A DNA stretch of 64,000 nucleotides from Cupriavidus pauculus (GCF_003854935.1 NZ_CP033971.1:186001-250000); one strand, 5' to 3'. Counted from the stretch's first letter, positions 54,061 through 62,899 are shown. Notes: generated by a model not told the origin, from the sequence alone. Numbers and translations are program-made.

Positions 54061-54750
54061 ATGTGTGTGAACTATGCCCCAGTGCACCGGCAAATCCTTC
54101 GCGATATCTTCGGTGTCGAGCCGCCGCCGGGGGAGTGGCGATCCGAAGCCTGGCCTGACTATCCTGCACCCATCATCCGCCGTGCCGGCGACTCGGATGC
54201 GTGGGAGAGCGTACTAGCGTCCTTCAGCATGGTGCCAAAGAAAGCGATCCCACCGGGCACACGCTATTTCCCGACCGCAAATGCGCGGGTAGAGACGATC
54301 GGCAAGCTGCGATCCTTCGCCCCGCATTGGCGTGCCTGCCAATTCGCCCTTCTCCCGGCGACTGCGTTTTTCGAACCTAACTGGGAAAGCGGAAAGGCCG
54401 TCCGATGGAAAATTGGTCGGCCAGGCGGTGAGCCGTTCGCCATTGCGGGTCTCTGGCGGGCATGGCCCGACGGCGCGGCGTCCTTCACAATGCCAACGCT
54501 GAATGCGGATGGCCACCCCCTGCTTAAGCGCTTCCATAAGCCGGAGAGTGAGAAGCGCGGGGTGGTGGTCTTGCCCCCGAATGACTGGAAAGAGTGGCTA
54601 ACATGCAGAGATCCGGAAGTAGCAAAGTCCCTCCTCCGTCTCTACCCGGCCGATCAGCTCGTTGCAGAGCCAGCGCCGGTCCGCGCTCGATCGTCCGACG
54701 TTGCAAAATCTGGTCTGATTGCAGGTCCTTCAATCGAGGCAGAAGAGTGA
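54061..54750 (+). CDS. SOS-response-associated peptidase (SRAP, YedK/HMCES family)
   Basis: A 229-residue SRAP protein that caps abasic sites in single-stranded DNA through a thiazolidine link to its N-terminal Cys and has autoproteolytic activity. The chosen ATG (54061) gives MCVNYAP, placing Cys at position 2 as required after Met removal; GGAG lies six bases upstream. FFEPNW carries the catalytic Glu and the His in KRFHKPESEKRGVVVL is the probable active-site His. FSMVPKKAIPPG and FAIAGLWRAW are family stretches. It is transcribed with the preceding membrane-protein gene and may protect island or plasmid DNA during SOS. The neighbouring dnaE2 remnant is also SOS-related. Confidence 0.88.
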   Translation: MCVNYAPVHRQILRDIFGVEPPPGEWRSEAWPDYPAPIIRRAGDSDAWESVLASFSMVPKKAIPPGTRYFPTANARVETIGKLRSFAPHWRACQFALLPATAFFEPNWESGKAVRWKIGRPGGEPFAIAGLWRAWPDGAASFTMPTLNADGHPLLKRFHKPESEKRGVVVLPPNDWKEWLTCRDPEVAKSLLRLYPADQLVAEPAPVRARSSDVAKSGLIAGPSIEAEE

Positions 54751-54851
54751 GTCAGGCAGAATCCGCAATCAGCAATTCCGTCGCGCTCTGAGCTCGTCCG
54801 ACCACCCGCGAACCATTCAAGTAGCCGGAACAGGACCGATTTCGCTGCCTC

Positions 54852-57800
54852 TCAAACCTTCAACTCGCTTTCATGAATCAGATCCTGAAACGTCCGCGCA
54901 AAATTAGCAGACAAGTACATGGGACCTACCGTCCCGAACACAGGTACTACATCCACTTCATTTGAAATAATTGTAGGGATTTGCAACTGCTTGCCATCCT
55001 TTTGTGCTGCCTTCACGGCGACGTCGATCGCCTTGATCCAAAGCGCGCGTTTGCTTTTCCCTTGTTCGTGTGCGAAGGGATGGCCGCTCCTTGTGCCAAT
55101 AAGCCCCTTAACGAAGTGCGTCAATTCTAAGCACAGCACAGCAGCCATACCGTCGGAATCCGCATCCGGACGGGAAAACAGTGGCGCGAACAGTCGGCGC
55201 ACCATCGTCGCCATCGCTCCGACTGTACCGCCCCCGATCGTGACTGCTTTAATACTCTCCATCACTACGCCGAATACGCTCAGCAGATCAACCCTTGTGT
55301 CCGCCAGATAGCCCAATAAGTCTTTCATTGACGCACGTCGCAGTGCCTCTGACTGACGTAAGAGCCAGACAATGTTCTGGCTGTTAATCCCGACATGCGA
55401 GCGTCTTTTGGCCAAACTTGCAAAGACCAACATGTGGTAAGCATCGATGGGGAGTATTGCGCGATCCACCGCATAGTGACCGACCGCTTGGGGCCAAACA
55501 CCAGGTATGTTGCCGAGTACCGAAGCGGCTTCACGTAATCGTCCGTCCAATGTAAGCAAGAGTCCGCCGTGCTCTAGACATACCAGCATTGCGTCATAAG
55601 ACTCCTGATCAAGAAACTCGGCCAGCTTCATCAGTTCAGATGGCACATTCTCAATGCCCCATGCCGGCACAACCGTGCAGGTGCTTTCGATGAACGCCTC
55701 TACCCTACGCAAATACCCGAGCCTTGCGGCCCGAAAGCTCTCGTTATACTCGATCATGGAGATTTCGCCGTCCACTTCCTGGAGCTGCCCCATCTCTTGA
55801 GGATTGCTGGCAGTCTCGATCAGCGACTTGAGCGTACTTACAGCGGAACTTGAAATTATCACTTCCTTAAAGAAACTCAACGAGGCTTCGGCCCCGGTCG
55901 AGAGCAGTTCATTTAGGGCCGGCAAGTCGACAACCACGGGGCCGTCCCATTGACTCAACGATCTAAGTGCGCCAATTTCCTCGTCCTGTCGCCCGGAGCA
56001 AACGTAAAGCGGGGGTGCAAATAGTGGCCAGTCCGAAGTCATTACAGCGACAGAAGTGCCCATCGCTTTTGCGATTGCGCCGAGCGGAATAGGCCCTTCG
56101 CCGTAGACGGAAAAAACGCTTTTCGCGCGCTCGTTCCTACGTCTCAGCATCGAAAGGATTTTGCTCATGTCAGGGATGCCGTCCGCGCCCATTGTGATTG
56201 GTACCGAAACGATGGAACTGCTTCCAGTAAAGGATTTTGCAATCACGTCACCCGCAAGCGCACCCAGAGCGCGGTAGCACGAGTCCAGGCGAACGACTTC
56301 GTACTGCTTCGAACCGCCGAAGGTGTCCCGAATGGATACGGTGTCACCGACTCGTTTCCCCAATAGCAGTGCGAACGGTTGGCCGCTTGGTATGCCGAAC
56401 GGCTGCAACAAGGGAAGATCATCGATGCCGAACGGATCGAAGATAACGCTTCGTTCGACGCCGTCGGCATCCTTAAGTGTTACCGCCGTCCCGCCAGTGA
56501 TTTCGACGGGTGACTCGGGGAGCGAGCCAGCGGGCAGCCCTATGAGGCGAGTAAGAAATGCAGACGCCGATTGTTCACTATGGGCATCGAGCCTATATTG
56601 CCGATACAACCGTTTCAGCCCTCGCTCAGCCTGTCCGTTACTTATCTCAATTTGCGAAAGTTGGCCTATCGACGTGGGGTTACCTCCCACCGTCAGACGT
56701 ATGTCCGACGACAGCAGCGCCCTCGCCTCATCGCGCTTTCCTTGGCGCCACAACACATTGAACCTGAAGACCCATGCTTCGCTGCGATCCGCGTGTTCCA
56801 GTAGCTGGCGTTCCGAAAGCCGTGACAGTTCTTGCCAGTCATCGGCAGCTTGCGCCAACTCCACTGCAAGCGAGCGGACGTTCGGATCGTCCATCGCGTG
56901 TTGTGGCATCGCTCTCAGCATGAGGAGCGCTTTTTTTCGAGCATTGGTGCGAACATAGGCTTCGAACAGCGTTTTATGCGGTTCGCTGACGTACCCTTGC
57001 GGCAAACACCGCTCCAGCAATCGAATCACTGATTCATGTTGTCCAAACATCGCGCATAATTGCGCCACCATGAACCTCTGTGCGGTATGCGCGCCGTCAC
57101 TCACGGCGTCCACCAGTCTTTCCAGACTTCGAGTGGCCCATACACATCCGAGCTGGTGTGCCACCCTAACGGCAATAGTGCGGGCAGTAAAACTGTGGGT
57201 CGAGTCAGTCCACCGCTCTGAGAGCCGCGGCATGACCTCCGTCTTCTTCCCCAAATTTACCTGGCACAGCCAACGATAGACAGTGAGTAGCTCTTGCGCT
57301 TCCGATGACTCTTTCACGTCATTCAGCGAAGCGAGCAGTGTCGCAACACGTTCAAGAATGGCTTCGTCCCCTCTGTTGGCAGCCATTTCTGCTACCACGA
57401 GTTTTCCGTCGATCGCCAAAGCATCAAGATGCGCAGTGCCGAATTCATAGGCGCTGTCGCGTTGCTCACTCCTCAACAAAGCATCAATGCTAACCCGTAG
57501 CAACTCGTCGTCTTCGGGAAAACGCGCCACGGCCTTTACCAACATTTCTGCCGCCGCTTGCTGCTCGTCCAACATGAGCATCGCGTAGCCCATGGCAACT
57601 ACCGTTTGCGGTGTTGTCACGCTGTCTTGGCGGGCCCACAAAGTGTCGTGCTCACGGAACGGCTCAAGCGCGGCTCTAAGGCCGTCCAGAACTTTCTTGT
57701 CAACGACACCGACGCTCGCGAGCGCTCCGCTAACCAGTGCAGTTTGCACCAGCGCAATCAACCGGAGGGAAAGGACTTCGAACGAAGCTCTTCCGCCCTT

Positions 57801-58886
57801 AAGGGCCCGCTCTACGAATTTCAGGCCGTCATTTGGCTTGTCTTGCAGAATGGCCAGCCAGCCAAACGTATATAGAACGTCTGCGTCGTTCTTAAACTCT
57901 GGCGGCACATCTTTGCGCCAGCTAACCGGATGGCGGACTTGCACGGAAAGTTGAGCCCAGATTATGAAAATGCTGCGCGAACCGGGGAATTGGTCTTTCG
58001 CCTTTCTCGCGATTTCCCATGCTTCCGGAACGCGATCCGTTAGAAGAAGTCCACGTATCCGATTGGCTACCGCCTTGTCATCCTCCGGTGTAAGAGCAAA
58101 CGCCTGCTCGAAGTCCTGTGCGGCGAGTTCGAGATGGCCTGTGAGCCAGTAGCAGTGGCCCCGCTGGGTGTACCACCTGCACTTCTGGTACACATCAAAA
58201 TCATCGATACTAGCTGCAAGGCCCTTTATCGATTCGAGCGCGTCACGCACGCGCCCGTCTTCGATAAGTCGCTTGATTGCTTCCAGTTGCCCATCTACGA
58301 GCTTATTGAGGGAGTCGGTTCGAGGGGCCGATATCAATTGTGCGCCAGCACCGGCGCCGGCGGTCCAGGAATGCGTTACGCCTACCTGTTGCAGTAAGGC
58401 GTCCAGCTTCCGACTGGTCTCGTAGAAAGCTCCACCGGGCTGATGGGGTGCCAACTGCGATTGCAATTCAGGATGGCCCCGGACCAGGCTTTCAATTGTT
58501 TCCCAAAAGGCTAGGGCAACTGCGAACTTACCCTCCGCTTTGCGGCGATCGCTAAGCTCAAGGGCGTAGGCCAACAGCTTGGCGTCATTGCGAGCGGTGG
58601 TCGCTATGATCAGATGATCTATGGCGACGGGACCTTTCTCCGCAAGACCAATCTCAGCATCGATGATCGGCTTCGTTAGTTTCCCAAACGACTTGTGCTT
58701 GCATTGAACGCCATATCTCTGGCCGTCGGACGTGAAGAATATGTCAACGCCGTGCTGCTTTTGTCCAGAACGCCCGTTTTTTGACGCCGTCATATCACGG
58801 TAGACGACACGATAGACCTGATGGCAGAGGTCCTCGAAATCTTGATGCGTGCTTGGATAAACGAGCCCGGTACTGTAGGAGAGCAT
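54852..58886 (-). CDS. Restriction-endonuclease-like / TPR / GreAB_C-like / PIN-like multidomain protein (candidate defence effector)
   Basis: A 1344-residue protein. Residues ~1-150 look like an Mrr-type PD-(D/E)xK nuclease: Glu18 in DFEDLCHQVYR, Asp48 in KQHGVDIFFTSDGQRYG, and Gln61-x-Lys63 in VQCKHKSFG. Residues ~190-800 are helical TPR-like repeats (YTQRGHCYWLTGHLELAAQD, then FEQAFALTPEDDKAV). Near 815-875, ALLLGKRVGDTVSIRD and KQYEVVRLDS resemble the C-terminal domain of GreA/GreB. At ~980-1130, VVVDLPALNELL and LLLTLDGRLREAA resemble PIN-nuclease acidic motifs. The ATG at 58886 follows a terminator closely and has no clear ribosome site, so expression may be unusual. The combination of nuclease, sensor repeats and second nuclease suggests an anti-phage or conflict protein; function is inferred. 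Confidence 0.75.
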   Translation of the reverse strand: MLSYSTGLVYPSTHQDFEDLCHQVYRVVYRDMTASKNGRSGQKQHGVDIFFTSDGQRYGVQCKHKSFGKLTKPIIDAEIGLAEKGPVAIDHLIIATTARNDAKLLAYALELSDRRKAEGKFAVALAFWETIESLVRGHPELQSQLAPHQPGGAFYETSRKLDALLQQVGVTHSWTAGAGAGAQLISAPRTDSLNKLVDGQLEAIKRLIEDGRVRDALESIKGLAASIDDFDVYQKCRWYTQRGHCYWLTGHLELAAQDFEQAFALTPEDDKAVANRIRGLLLTDRVPEAWEIARKAKDQFPGSRSIFIIWAQLSVQVRHPVSWRKDVPPEFKNDADVLYTFGWLAILQDKPNDGLKFVERALKGGRASFEVLSLRLIALVQTALVSGALASVGVVDKKVLDGLRAALEPFREHDTLWARQDSVTTPQTVVAMGYAMLMLDEQQAAAEMLVKAVARFPEDDELLRVSIDALLRSEQRDSAYEFGTAHLDALAIDGKLVVAEMAANRGDEAILERVATLLASLNDVKESSEAQELLTVYRWLCQVNLGKKTEVMPRLSERWTDSTHSFTARTIAVRVAHQLGCVWATRSLERLVDAVSDGAHTAQRFMVAQLCAMFGQHESVIRLLERCLPQGYVSEPHKTLFEAYVRTNARKKALLMLRAMPQHAMDDPNVRSLAVELAQAADDWQELSRLSERQLLEHADRSEAWVFRFNVLWRQGKRDEARALLSSDIRLTVGGNPTSIGQLSQIEISNGQAERGLKRLYRQYRLDAHSEQSASAFLTRLIGLPAGSLPESPVEITGGTAVTLKDADGVERSVIFDPFGIDDLPLLQPFGIPSGQPFALLLGKRVGDTVSIRDTFGGSKQYEVVRLDSCYRALGALAGDVIAKSFTGSSSIVSVPITMGADGIPDMSKILSMLRRRNERAKSVFSVYGEGPIPLGAIAKAMGTSVAVMTSDWPLFAPPLYVCSGRQDEEIGALRSLSQWDGPVVVDLPALNELLSTGAEASLSFFKEVIISSSAVSTLKSLIETASNPQEMGQLQEVDGEISMIEYNESFRAARLGYLRRVEAFIESTCTVVPAWGIENVPSELMKLAEFLDQESYDAMLVCLEHGGLLLTLDGRLREAASVLGNIPGVWPQAVGHYAVDRAILPIDAYHMLVFASLAKRRSHVGINSQNIVWLLRQSEALRRASMKDLLGYLADTRVDLLSVFGVVMESIKAVTIGGGTVGAMATMVRRLFAPLFSRPDADSDGMAAVLCLELTHFVKGLIGTRSGHPFAHEQGKSKRALWIKAIDVAVKAAQKDGKQLQIPTIISNEVDVVPVFGTVGPMYLSANFARTFQDLIHESELKV

Positions 58887-58925
58887 GTGCGTGGTTATGT
58901 AATTTTTATCGGGCAACTTTCCAAC

Positions 58926-58949
58926 AAAAAAGCCTCCCGAGGGAGGCTT
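58926..58949 (-). terminator. Intrinsic terminator after the small-gene cluster
   Basis: On the minus strand AAGCCTCCC pairs with GGGAGGCTT around a two-base centre, followed by a run of T. It lies 21 bases past the stop at 58970 and 40 bases before the large TPR-protein start, so it separates the small genes from the next gene. The plus strand also forms the stem but lacks the T-run. Confidence 0.85.
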
Positions 58950-58969
58950 CCGACAAATTGGTTTTGAAT

Positions 58970-59155
58970 CTAGCTCACGGCGCGCAGACGTCGGCCTGCC
59001 AGCACGGAGCCGCGCACCGTGGGCTCTTCGACTTTGCTCCGCCGGGCCGCCGTGGTGCGCGTCCCCAGGGCGAATGCCGCCAGTCGCGCACGGAGAGCTT
59101 CCGGCGATTCGAACTGCACGTTCTTGCGAACTCGACGTGTGGTGTTGGCTTTCAT
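58970..59155 (-). CDS. Small basic protein, 61 residues
   Basis: It starts with ATG at 59155, preceded by AGGAG and overlapping the stop of the upstream gene by four bases. The sequence is strongly basic (MKANTTRRVRKNVQF, ESPEALRARLAAFALG) with a short central helix, and could be a nucleic-acid-binding or antitoxin-like protein. No family was recognised. An intrinsic terminator follows 21 bases later, so it is the last gene of a three-gene small operon. Confidence 0.5.
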   Translation of the reverse strand: MKANTTRRVRKNVQFESPEALRARLAAFALGTRTTAARRSKVEEPTVRGSVLAGRRLRAVS

Positions 59156-59418
59156 GGTTCCGCTCCTTCGGCTGCTGCGGACAATTCCTCCCGCAGGTCC
59201 CACTCAAGTCTCTCGATTTTACCTTTTTTCTTGACTTCGCGGTGAAAGCCAAGTTCCTTGTAGTAGGAGACCAGTTCCGGAACCGGACGCTGCAGTGAAG
59301 CCATAGTGCAGCCAAACGCTGCGGCACAGAATTCCAGATTCCGAATAGCCACTTTTGCAACCTGCCCCTTCAAAGGGGTGGGTTCTGGCGCACGGCTAAG
59401 AAGATGGATCCGCGACAT
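59152..59418 (-). CDS. Small protein resembling the C-terminal part of a GNAT acetyltransferase
   Basis: An 88-residue frame. The segment ASLQRPVPELVSYYKELGF is close to the last beta-alpha unit of GNAT acetyltransferases (usually ...PELvaYYerLGF), followed by KKKGKIERLEWDLREEL. The acetyl-CoA-binding Gln/Arg-x-x-Gly-x-Gly/Ala motif that should come before it is not present, so this is either a truncated GNAT or an independent small protein. Its stop overlaps the next gene by four bases, which argues that the coding frame is still in use. The frame overlaps the 59370 gene by 49 bases. Confidence 0.45.
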   Translation of the reverse strand: MSRIHLLSRAPEPTPLKGQVAKVAIRNLEFCAAAFGCTMASLQRPVPELVSYYKELGFHREVKKKGKIERLEWDLREELSAAAEGAEP

Positions 59419-59588
59419 CGCGCCGGGAAATCGGACGGAAGCTCACGCGAGCACCCAGTTCGAGCGACAGGGCTCACTGGCCGATTGGCCCCAGCCAGTT
59501 CCCGGCGCATTTCGCAGCGTTGCTCGGCATCCTCCCATTCGGCACGACTAGCAGCCATGCGGGAGGTGGCGGACGTCACGGATGTCAT
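59370..59588 (-). CDS. Hypothetical small protein, 72 residues
   Basis: ATG at 59588 with AAGGAA eight bases upstream. The N-terminus MTSVTSATSRMAASRAEWED is Ser/Thr-rich and is followed by a helical stretch with Cys; the C-terminus is basic. No family was recognised. It is the first of three small overlapping leftward genes. The 158 bases between it and the SIR2 gene hold nothing recognised. It could be a decayed gene start joined to the GNAT-like tail. Confidence 0.35.
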   Translation of the reverse strand: MTSVTSATSRMAASRAEWEDAEQRCEMRRELAGANRPVSPVARTGCSRELPSDFPARCRGSIFLAVRQNPPL

Positions 59589-59746
59589 ATTGCATTCCTT
59601 CGACCCAATAACTTTGAGAATCCAACCCAACAATTGTGAGACACAATTTCAAGTGACCGATGACCCCCATTGATCATTTGTCGCGCCGGAATCACCTAAC
59701 TACTCTTATCAATATGCGACAAATCGAAGCCGCCGCTGGGGCACGT

Positions 59747-61510
59747 TCACCGCCAACTTTCAGTCGCTATCACCCCGCGGAATCCCCTCATGAAGAGATC
59801 GAGGCGCGCTCGCTCAGTGCGAGCGAAGCCAGCCGCGAGGAGTTCGTCACCCCACTTCCCTGCCAACTCGTCGACAATCGGCGCCGCAACCAATTCGTTC
59901 CAAGACGACAGCCCTACCGGAGTCCGGTTGCTAAAGTCCGTATTCAGACCTCGCTCGAGCGCGGTCTGCTCGTGAAGGTCTGTGTATGCCAATGAGGCCA
60001 GAATTTCGAAGCGGGCGAAGTTTGGTGTTATGTCGTGCAGCACGCCCATAAAAGCGTGGGACCAGGTGCTCAACACGGACAGAATGCGGTCCGACGACGG
60101 CGTCTTGTGACGCTCCTTACCAGGAAAATGGCTGAAGTGCTCAGCTCCCGCCCATGCCCACGCGAATAGTGCGTCTACCATTCGACGTACTCCACGATGG
60201 TCGCGTGCCAATTCTGCGGTCAACAACCGCTGGAGAGTTTCCCACTGCCCGGCTCTAACGAGTCCGAGCCCATACGCTGAAAATATAAGGACAGCGGGAT
60301 AGGTGCGGACTTCGAAGTAAGGGGGATAACCTGACTGTACTTCCCGGGCCTTTACGTACAAAACGCGAATCACGTCCAGCACCAACTCGAGGCTTCCGTT
60401 GTCACCCCAGCGACCGAGCACGCCAGCGACGGTAGCTAAAGCCTCGGTGCCCTGCTCGTTGGTTTCCACGTACTGGCAGTAGACTTCTTTTTGATAACCG
60501 CCTTTGGGCGGATTTGCACGCTGCTCATCGAGGGTCACCGTAATGAGCGCTAGTTGATCGCGCACCAAATCTTCTAGCGGGATACGGAACTCGGGCTTGG
60601 CGACGTAGCGCCGCGCGCTTGCCACTGCAAGCCCGACGCTGGCGGGATCTGGAGCGCCAGTTTGAGCCAGCGTCTCCACGGACCGCTGCAACGCTTCCAT
60701 GAATGAATCTGCATCGTCAATCGGAATCACGACACCTCGGCGATGATCAAGCAACTCCTGACCACGGGGCCGCAGGTGACCGCCTTGCGCGGCCCAAAAA
60801 AGCGGATAACGTCGGTTGACGGACCGCATGACCGCTGCACGCAATGCGTGATCCCATTCGCCCGACCAGCCGCACACGATCAATCCGAATTCATCCATGA
60901 TGCGGTCAAGCAGCCGGTCGTATTCGGCAGGGTAGCCCGCCAGTTCAGCATCCGTATTTAGGATACGAGCGTCTTTGTAGTCGCCGTGTAGCTTGACGAG
61001 GTAGCAACTGGCATGGGAAAGCGGCACTGCCCCGGCCAGTGCATCCACTGAAGCAACCACAACCGGCTCAACGCCTTCGTCGCGTAGAGCATTCTCCATG
61101 AGCCGATCGAAGTTCGTTGTCAAGATGACCCGGATGTAGCCGGCGCGGACTAGGCGTGCGATAGCCCTATGCGCCCGGGTAGGAAGCTTTTTACCGGCGG
61201 CGCGGTCCTCCGTCGACGGCTCGATGTAACCATCCAGAATGGCCCGACGTTCGGCCGCTGTATCCGCGAGATGCTCCAAGAGTTGCGAGTAATTCGGCTC
61301 GCCACCATATTTCGCCGTGTACCAGGCTGCCCAATCGGCGTGCTCCGGCTCGCCCTGTACCTGGGCAACCCTACGCACTAGATCAAGGGTAATCTCCCAA
61401 CCGGTCGGAATAGCGGCGGATCGCGAGATTCCGGAGCCTAACAGCACGGCATGGACGCCTCGGTTTTCAAATATCGAAAAAGCGAGCTTGGTAGTAGCGT
61501 CAATTTTCAC
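59747..61510 (-). CDS. SIR2-domain protein (defence-associated type)
   Basis: A 587-residue protein with a SIR2-like NAD-binding domain at about residues 1-280: HAVLLGSGISRSAAIPTGWE (Gly-Ser-Gly at 25-27), ILTTNFDRLMENAL (Thr-Thr-Asn-Phe-Asp at 131-135), YLVKLHGDYKDARI (His175) and LIVCGWSGEWDHALRAAVM. The remaining ~300 residues form a helical region without recognised motifs, which could sense infection. Free-standing SIR2 proteins of this kind are known to deplete NAD+ in several anti-phage systems. The start is a GTG at 61510, the ribosome site is weak. It is on the same strand as, and 0.86 kb upstream of, the large nuclease/TPR gene. Whether the two work together is not shown. Confidence 0.85.
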   Translation of the reverse strand: MKIDATTKLAFSIFENRGVHAVLLGSGISRSAAIPTGWEITLDLVRRVAQVQGEPEHADWAAWYTAKYGGEPNYSQLLEHLADTAAERRAILDGYIEPSTEDRAAGKKLPTRAHRAIARLVRAGYIRVILTTNFDRLMENALRDEGVEPVVVASVDALAGAVPLSHASCYLVKLHGDYKDARILNTDAELAGYPAEYDRLLDRIMDEFGLIVCGWSGEWDHALRAAVMRSVNRRYPLFWAAQGGHLRPRGQELLDHRRGVVIPIDDADSFMEALQRSVETLAQTGAPDPASVGLAVASARRYVAKPEFRIPLEDLVRDQLALITVTLDEQRANPPKGGYQKEVYCQYVETNEQGTEALATVAGVLGRWGDNGSLELVLDVIRVLYVKAREVQSGYPPYFEVRTYPAVLIFSAYGLGLVRAGQWETLQRLLTAELARDHRGVRRMVDALFAWAWAGAEHFSHFPGKERHKTPSSDRILSVLSTWSHAFMGVLHDITPNFARFEILASLAYTDLHEQTALERGLNTDFSNRTPVGLSSWNELVAAPIVDELAGKWGDELLAAGFARTERARLDLFMRGFRGVIATESWR

Positions 61511-61592
61511 GGCGTTCCGTTATTAGAAGGAAACAGCGCCAATTCTAAGTGAAAGCGACCACACACCGGCTCCACCGTGCGCCCTGAACCGT

Positions 61593-62435
61593 TCAACTGC
61601 TGCGGCCTCGCAGCGCGTGACGATAGGCCTCGGCGCCGGCACGCGCCGTCTTCAGTTCCTCTTCCAGAAAACTCACCCGACCGGCCAGTGCATCGCGCTC
61701 GGCGCGGTAGGCCTGCCGCACGTTATCGGTCTCCAGCGCCCGCCGACGCTCGGCCGCCGCCTGGCGCTCGCCCATGTGCGCCAGCTCGGCCGTCGCCGCC
61801 TGCAGCGCCGCGACCAGGCCTGCCTCCTTCTCGGCCAGCGCCGCGCGCGCGGCGGCCAGTGCCGCCTGCAACGACCCCGCCTCGGCCTGCGCCGCGCGGC
61901 TGGCCGCCTCCGCGGTCGCCGCGCGCTCGCGCAGTTGCCGGTTCTCTTCTTCCAGCCTGGCGACCCGCTGGGTCAGCAGCGCCGCTAACGTCCCACTTGC
62001 ATTGCCCTCCTCGCCCGCTGCGGCTGCGGTGGCCATGGGCAGCGGTCTCGCCGTCGCCGGCACGGCGACGGGCACGCGCGGGGCGGCCGCACCGGTCTCG
62101 TCCAGCGCGACGCGGATTTCCTTGTGCAGGAACGCCCGCAGGCCATCGTCGAGCAAGCCTCCCCGCTCCGCCTCGGCCGCCGCCGTGGGCGCGGCCTTGC
62201 GCTCGGCGATCACGGCGGCCACGGTCTGGCCGCTGGGCGCGCGGGCCACGCCGGCGGCGGCCAGTAGCCGCCGGTAGACGGAGGCGCCAAAGGTACGACC
62301 GGTGATCCGGTCGATCGCGTCGAAGGCGCGGCGCAGGAAGGCGCGGTTGTCGGCGTGGGCGACGTCGAGCTGCTGCAGCGCGCGGGTAATGGCGAGGAGT
62401 TCGGCGTCGGCAAAGGCGGTAGGGGTGCGGGGCAT
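61593..62435 (-). CDS. KfrA-like coiled-coil DNA-binding protein
   Basis: A 280-residue protein. Residues 1-115 form a predicted helical DNA-binding head (MPRTPTAFADAELLAITRAL, DRITGRTFGASVYRRLLAAA). Residues 150-275 are a long Ala/Glu/Arg-rich coiled coil (RVARLEEENRQLRERAATAE, AELAHMGERQAAAERRR). This layout is that of KfrA-type plasmid-partition or stability proteins, and similar proteins sit on genomic islands. The extremely GC-rich sequence contrasts with the genes to its left. A perfect palindrome with 11-base arms (62508-62535) lies 73 bases before its ATG and is a likely operator for self-regulation. Confidence 0.7.
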   Translation of the reverse strand: MPRTPTAFADAELLAITRALQQLDVAHADNRAFLRRAFDAIDRITGRTFGASVYRRLLAAAGVARAPSGQTVAAVIAERKAAPTAAAEAERGGLLDDGLRAFLHKEIRVALDETGAAAPRVPVAVPATARPLPMATAAAAGEEGNASGTLAALLTQRVARLEEENRQLRERAATAEAASRAAQAEAGSLQAALAAARAALAEKEAGLVAALQAATAELAHMGERQAAAERRRALETDNVRQAYRAERDALAGRVSFLEEELKTARAGAEAYRHALRGRSS

Positions 62436-62507
62436 GGGCGAACTATCAAACGAATACGGATAGTCTACCCTTTCTCGATATGTTTATCAGTATTCATTAA
62501 CAGTACG

Positions 62508-62535
62508 ATTTGTCATTATCCCACTAATGACAAAT
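62508..62535. promoter_or_regulatory. Palindromic operator upstream of the KfrA-like gene
   Basis: ATTTGTCATTA and TAATGACAAAT form a perfect 11-base inverted repeat with a six-base spacer in an AT-rich stretch. It is 73 bases upstream of the KfrA-like start, as expected for the autoregulated kfrA family. TTGTCA inside it could also act as a -35 box. Confidence 0.75.
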
Positions 62536-62899
62536 AGCCGCACCGCGGAGCCGCCCCCGGCCTGGGTTGGCGGGCGCCGACCGCGGCTTCCGTTACTCGA
62601 TTTGCCGCCGTTTTTCCGCTCGCGAATGATCTGCCCGCGCTGCCCACCTCACCCGAACGCCGCGATGTGCCGCCAAACGCCAGCGCCAGTCCGGTGCTAC
62701 CGGCTGGTCAGAACCGACGCGCAACTGGTGCGCCCCTGGCTCGACACCAAATACGCGGCGAGCCTCGGCATCCGCGCCAGCACACGTGCCCAGTACAGCG
62801 GATGTGCGGCGGCTCAGAATATAAATTCCCCACGCAGCCAAAAATTTCTCAACGTTCGTCGTCGACAGAACTTTTCCTATTGCAATGGCAACCTGCAAA
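62536..62899. other. Intergenic, no confident gene
   Basis: 364 bases between the operator and the HEAT-like gene terminator. A plus-strand frame starting at 62527 includes TDAQLVRPWLDTKYAASLGI, which might be the front of a recombinase-like or other island gene, but it has no clear family and ends without a domain. I would not call it a gene. Confidence 0.35.

Noticed and set aside
59156-59360. Longer start (59360) for the nuclease/TPR protein
   Set aside because: The extension runs through the terminator and the three small genes, reads as low-complexity sequence, and the endonuclease domain starts only after the ATG at 58886.
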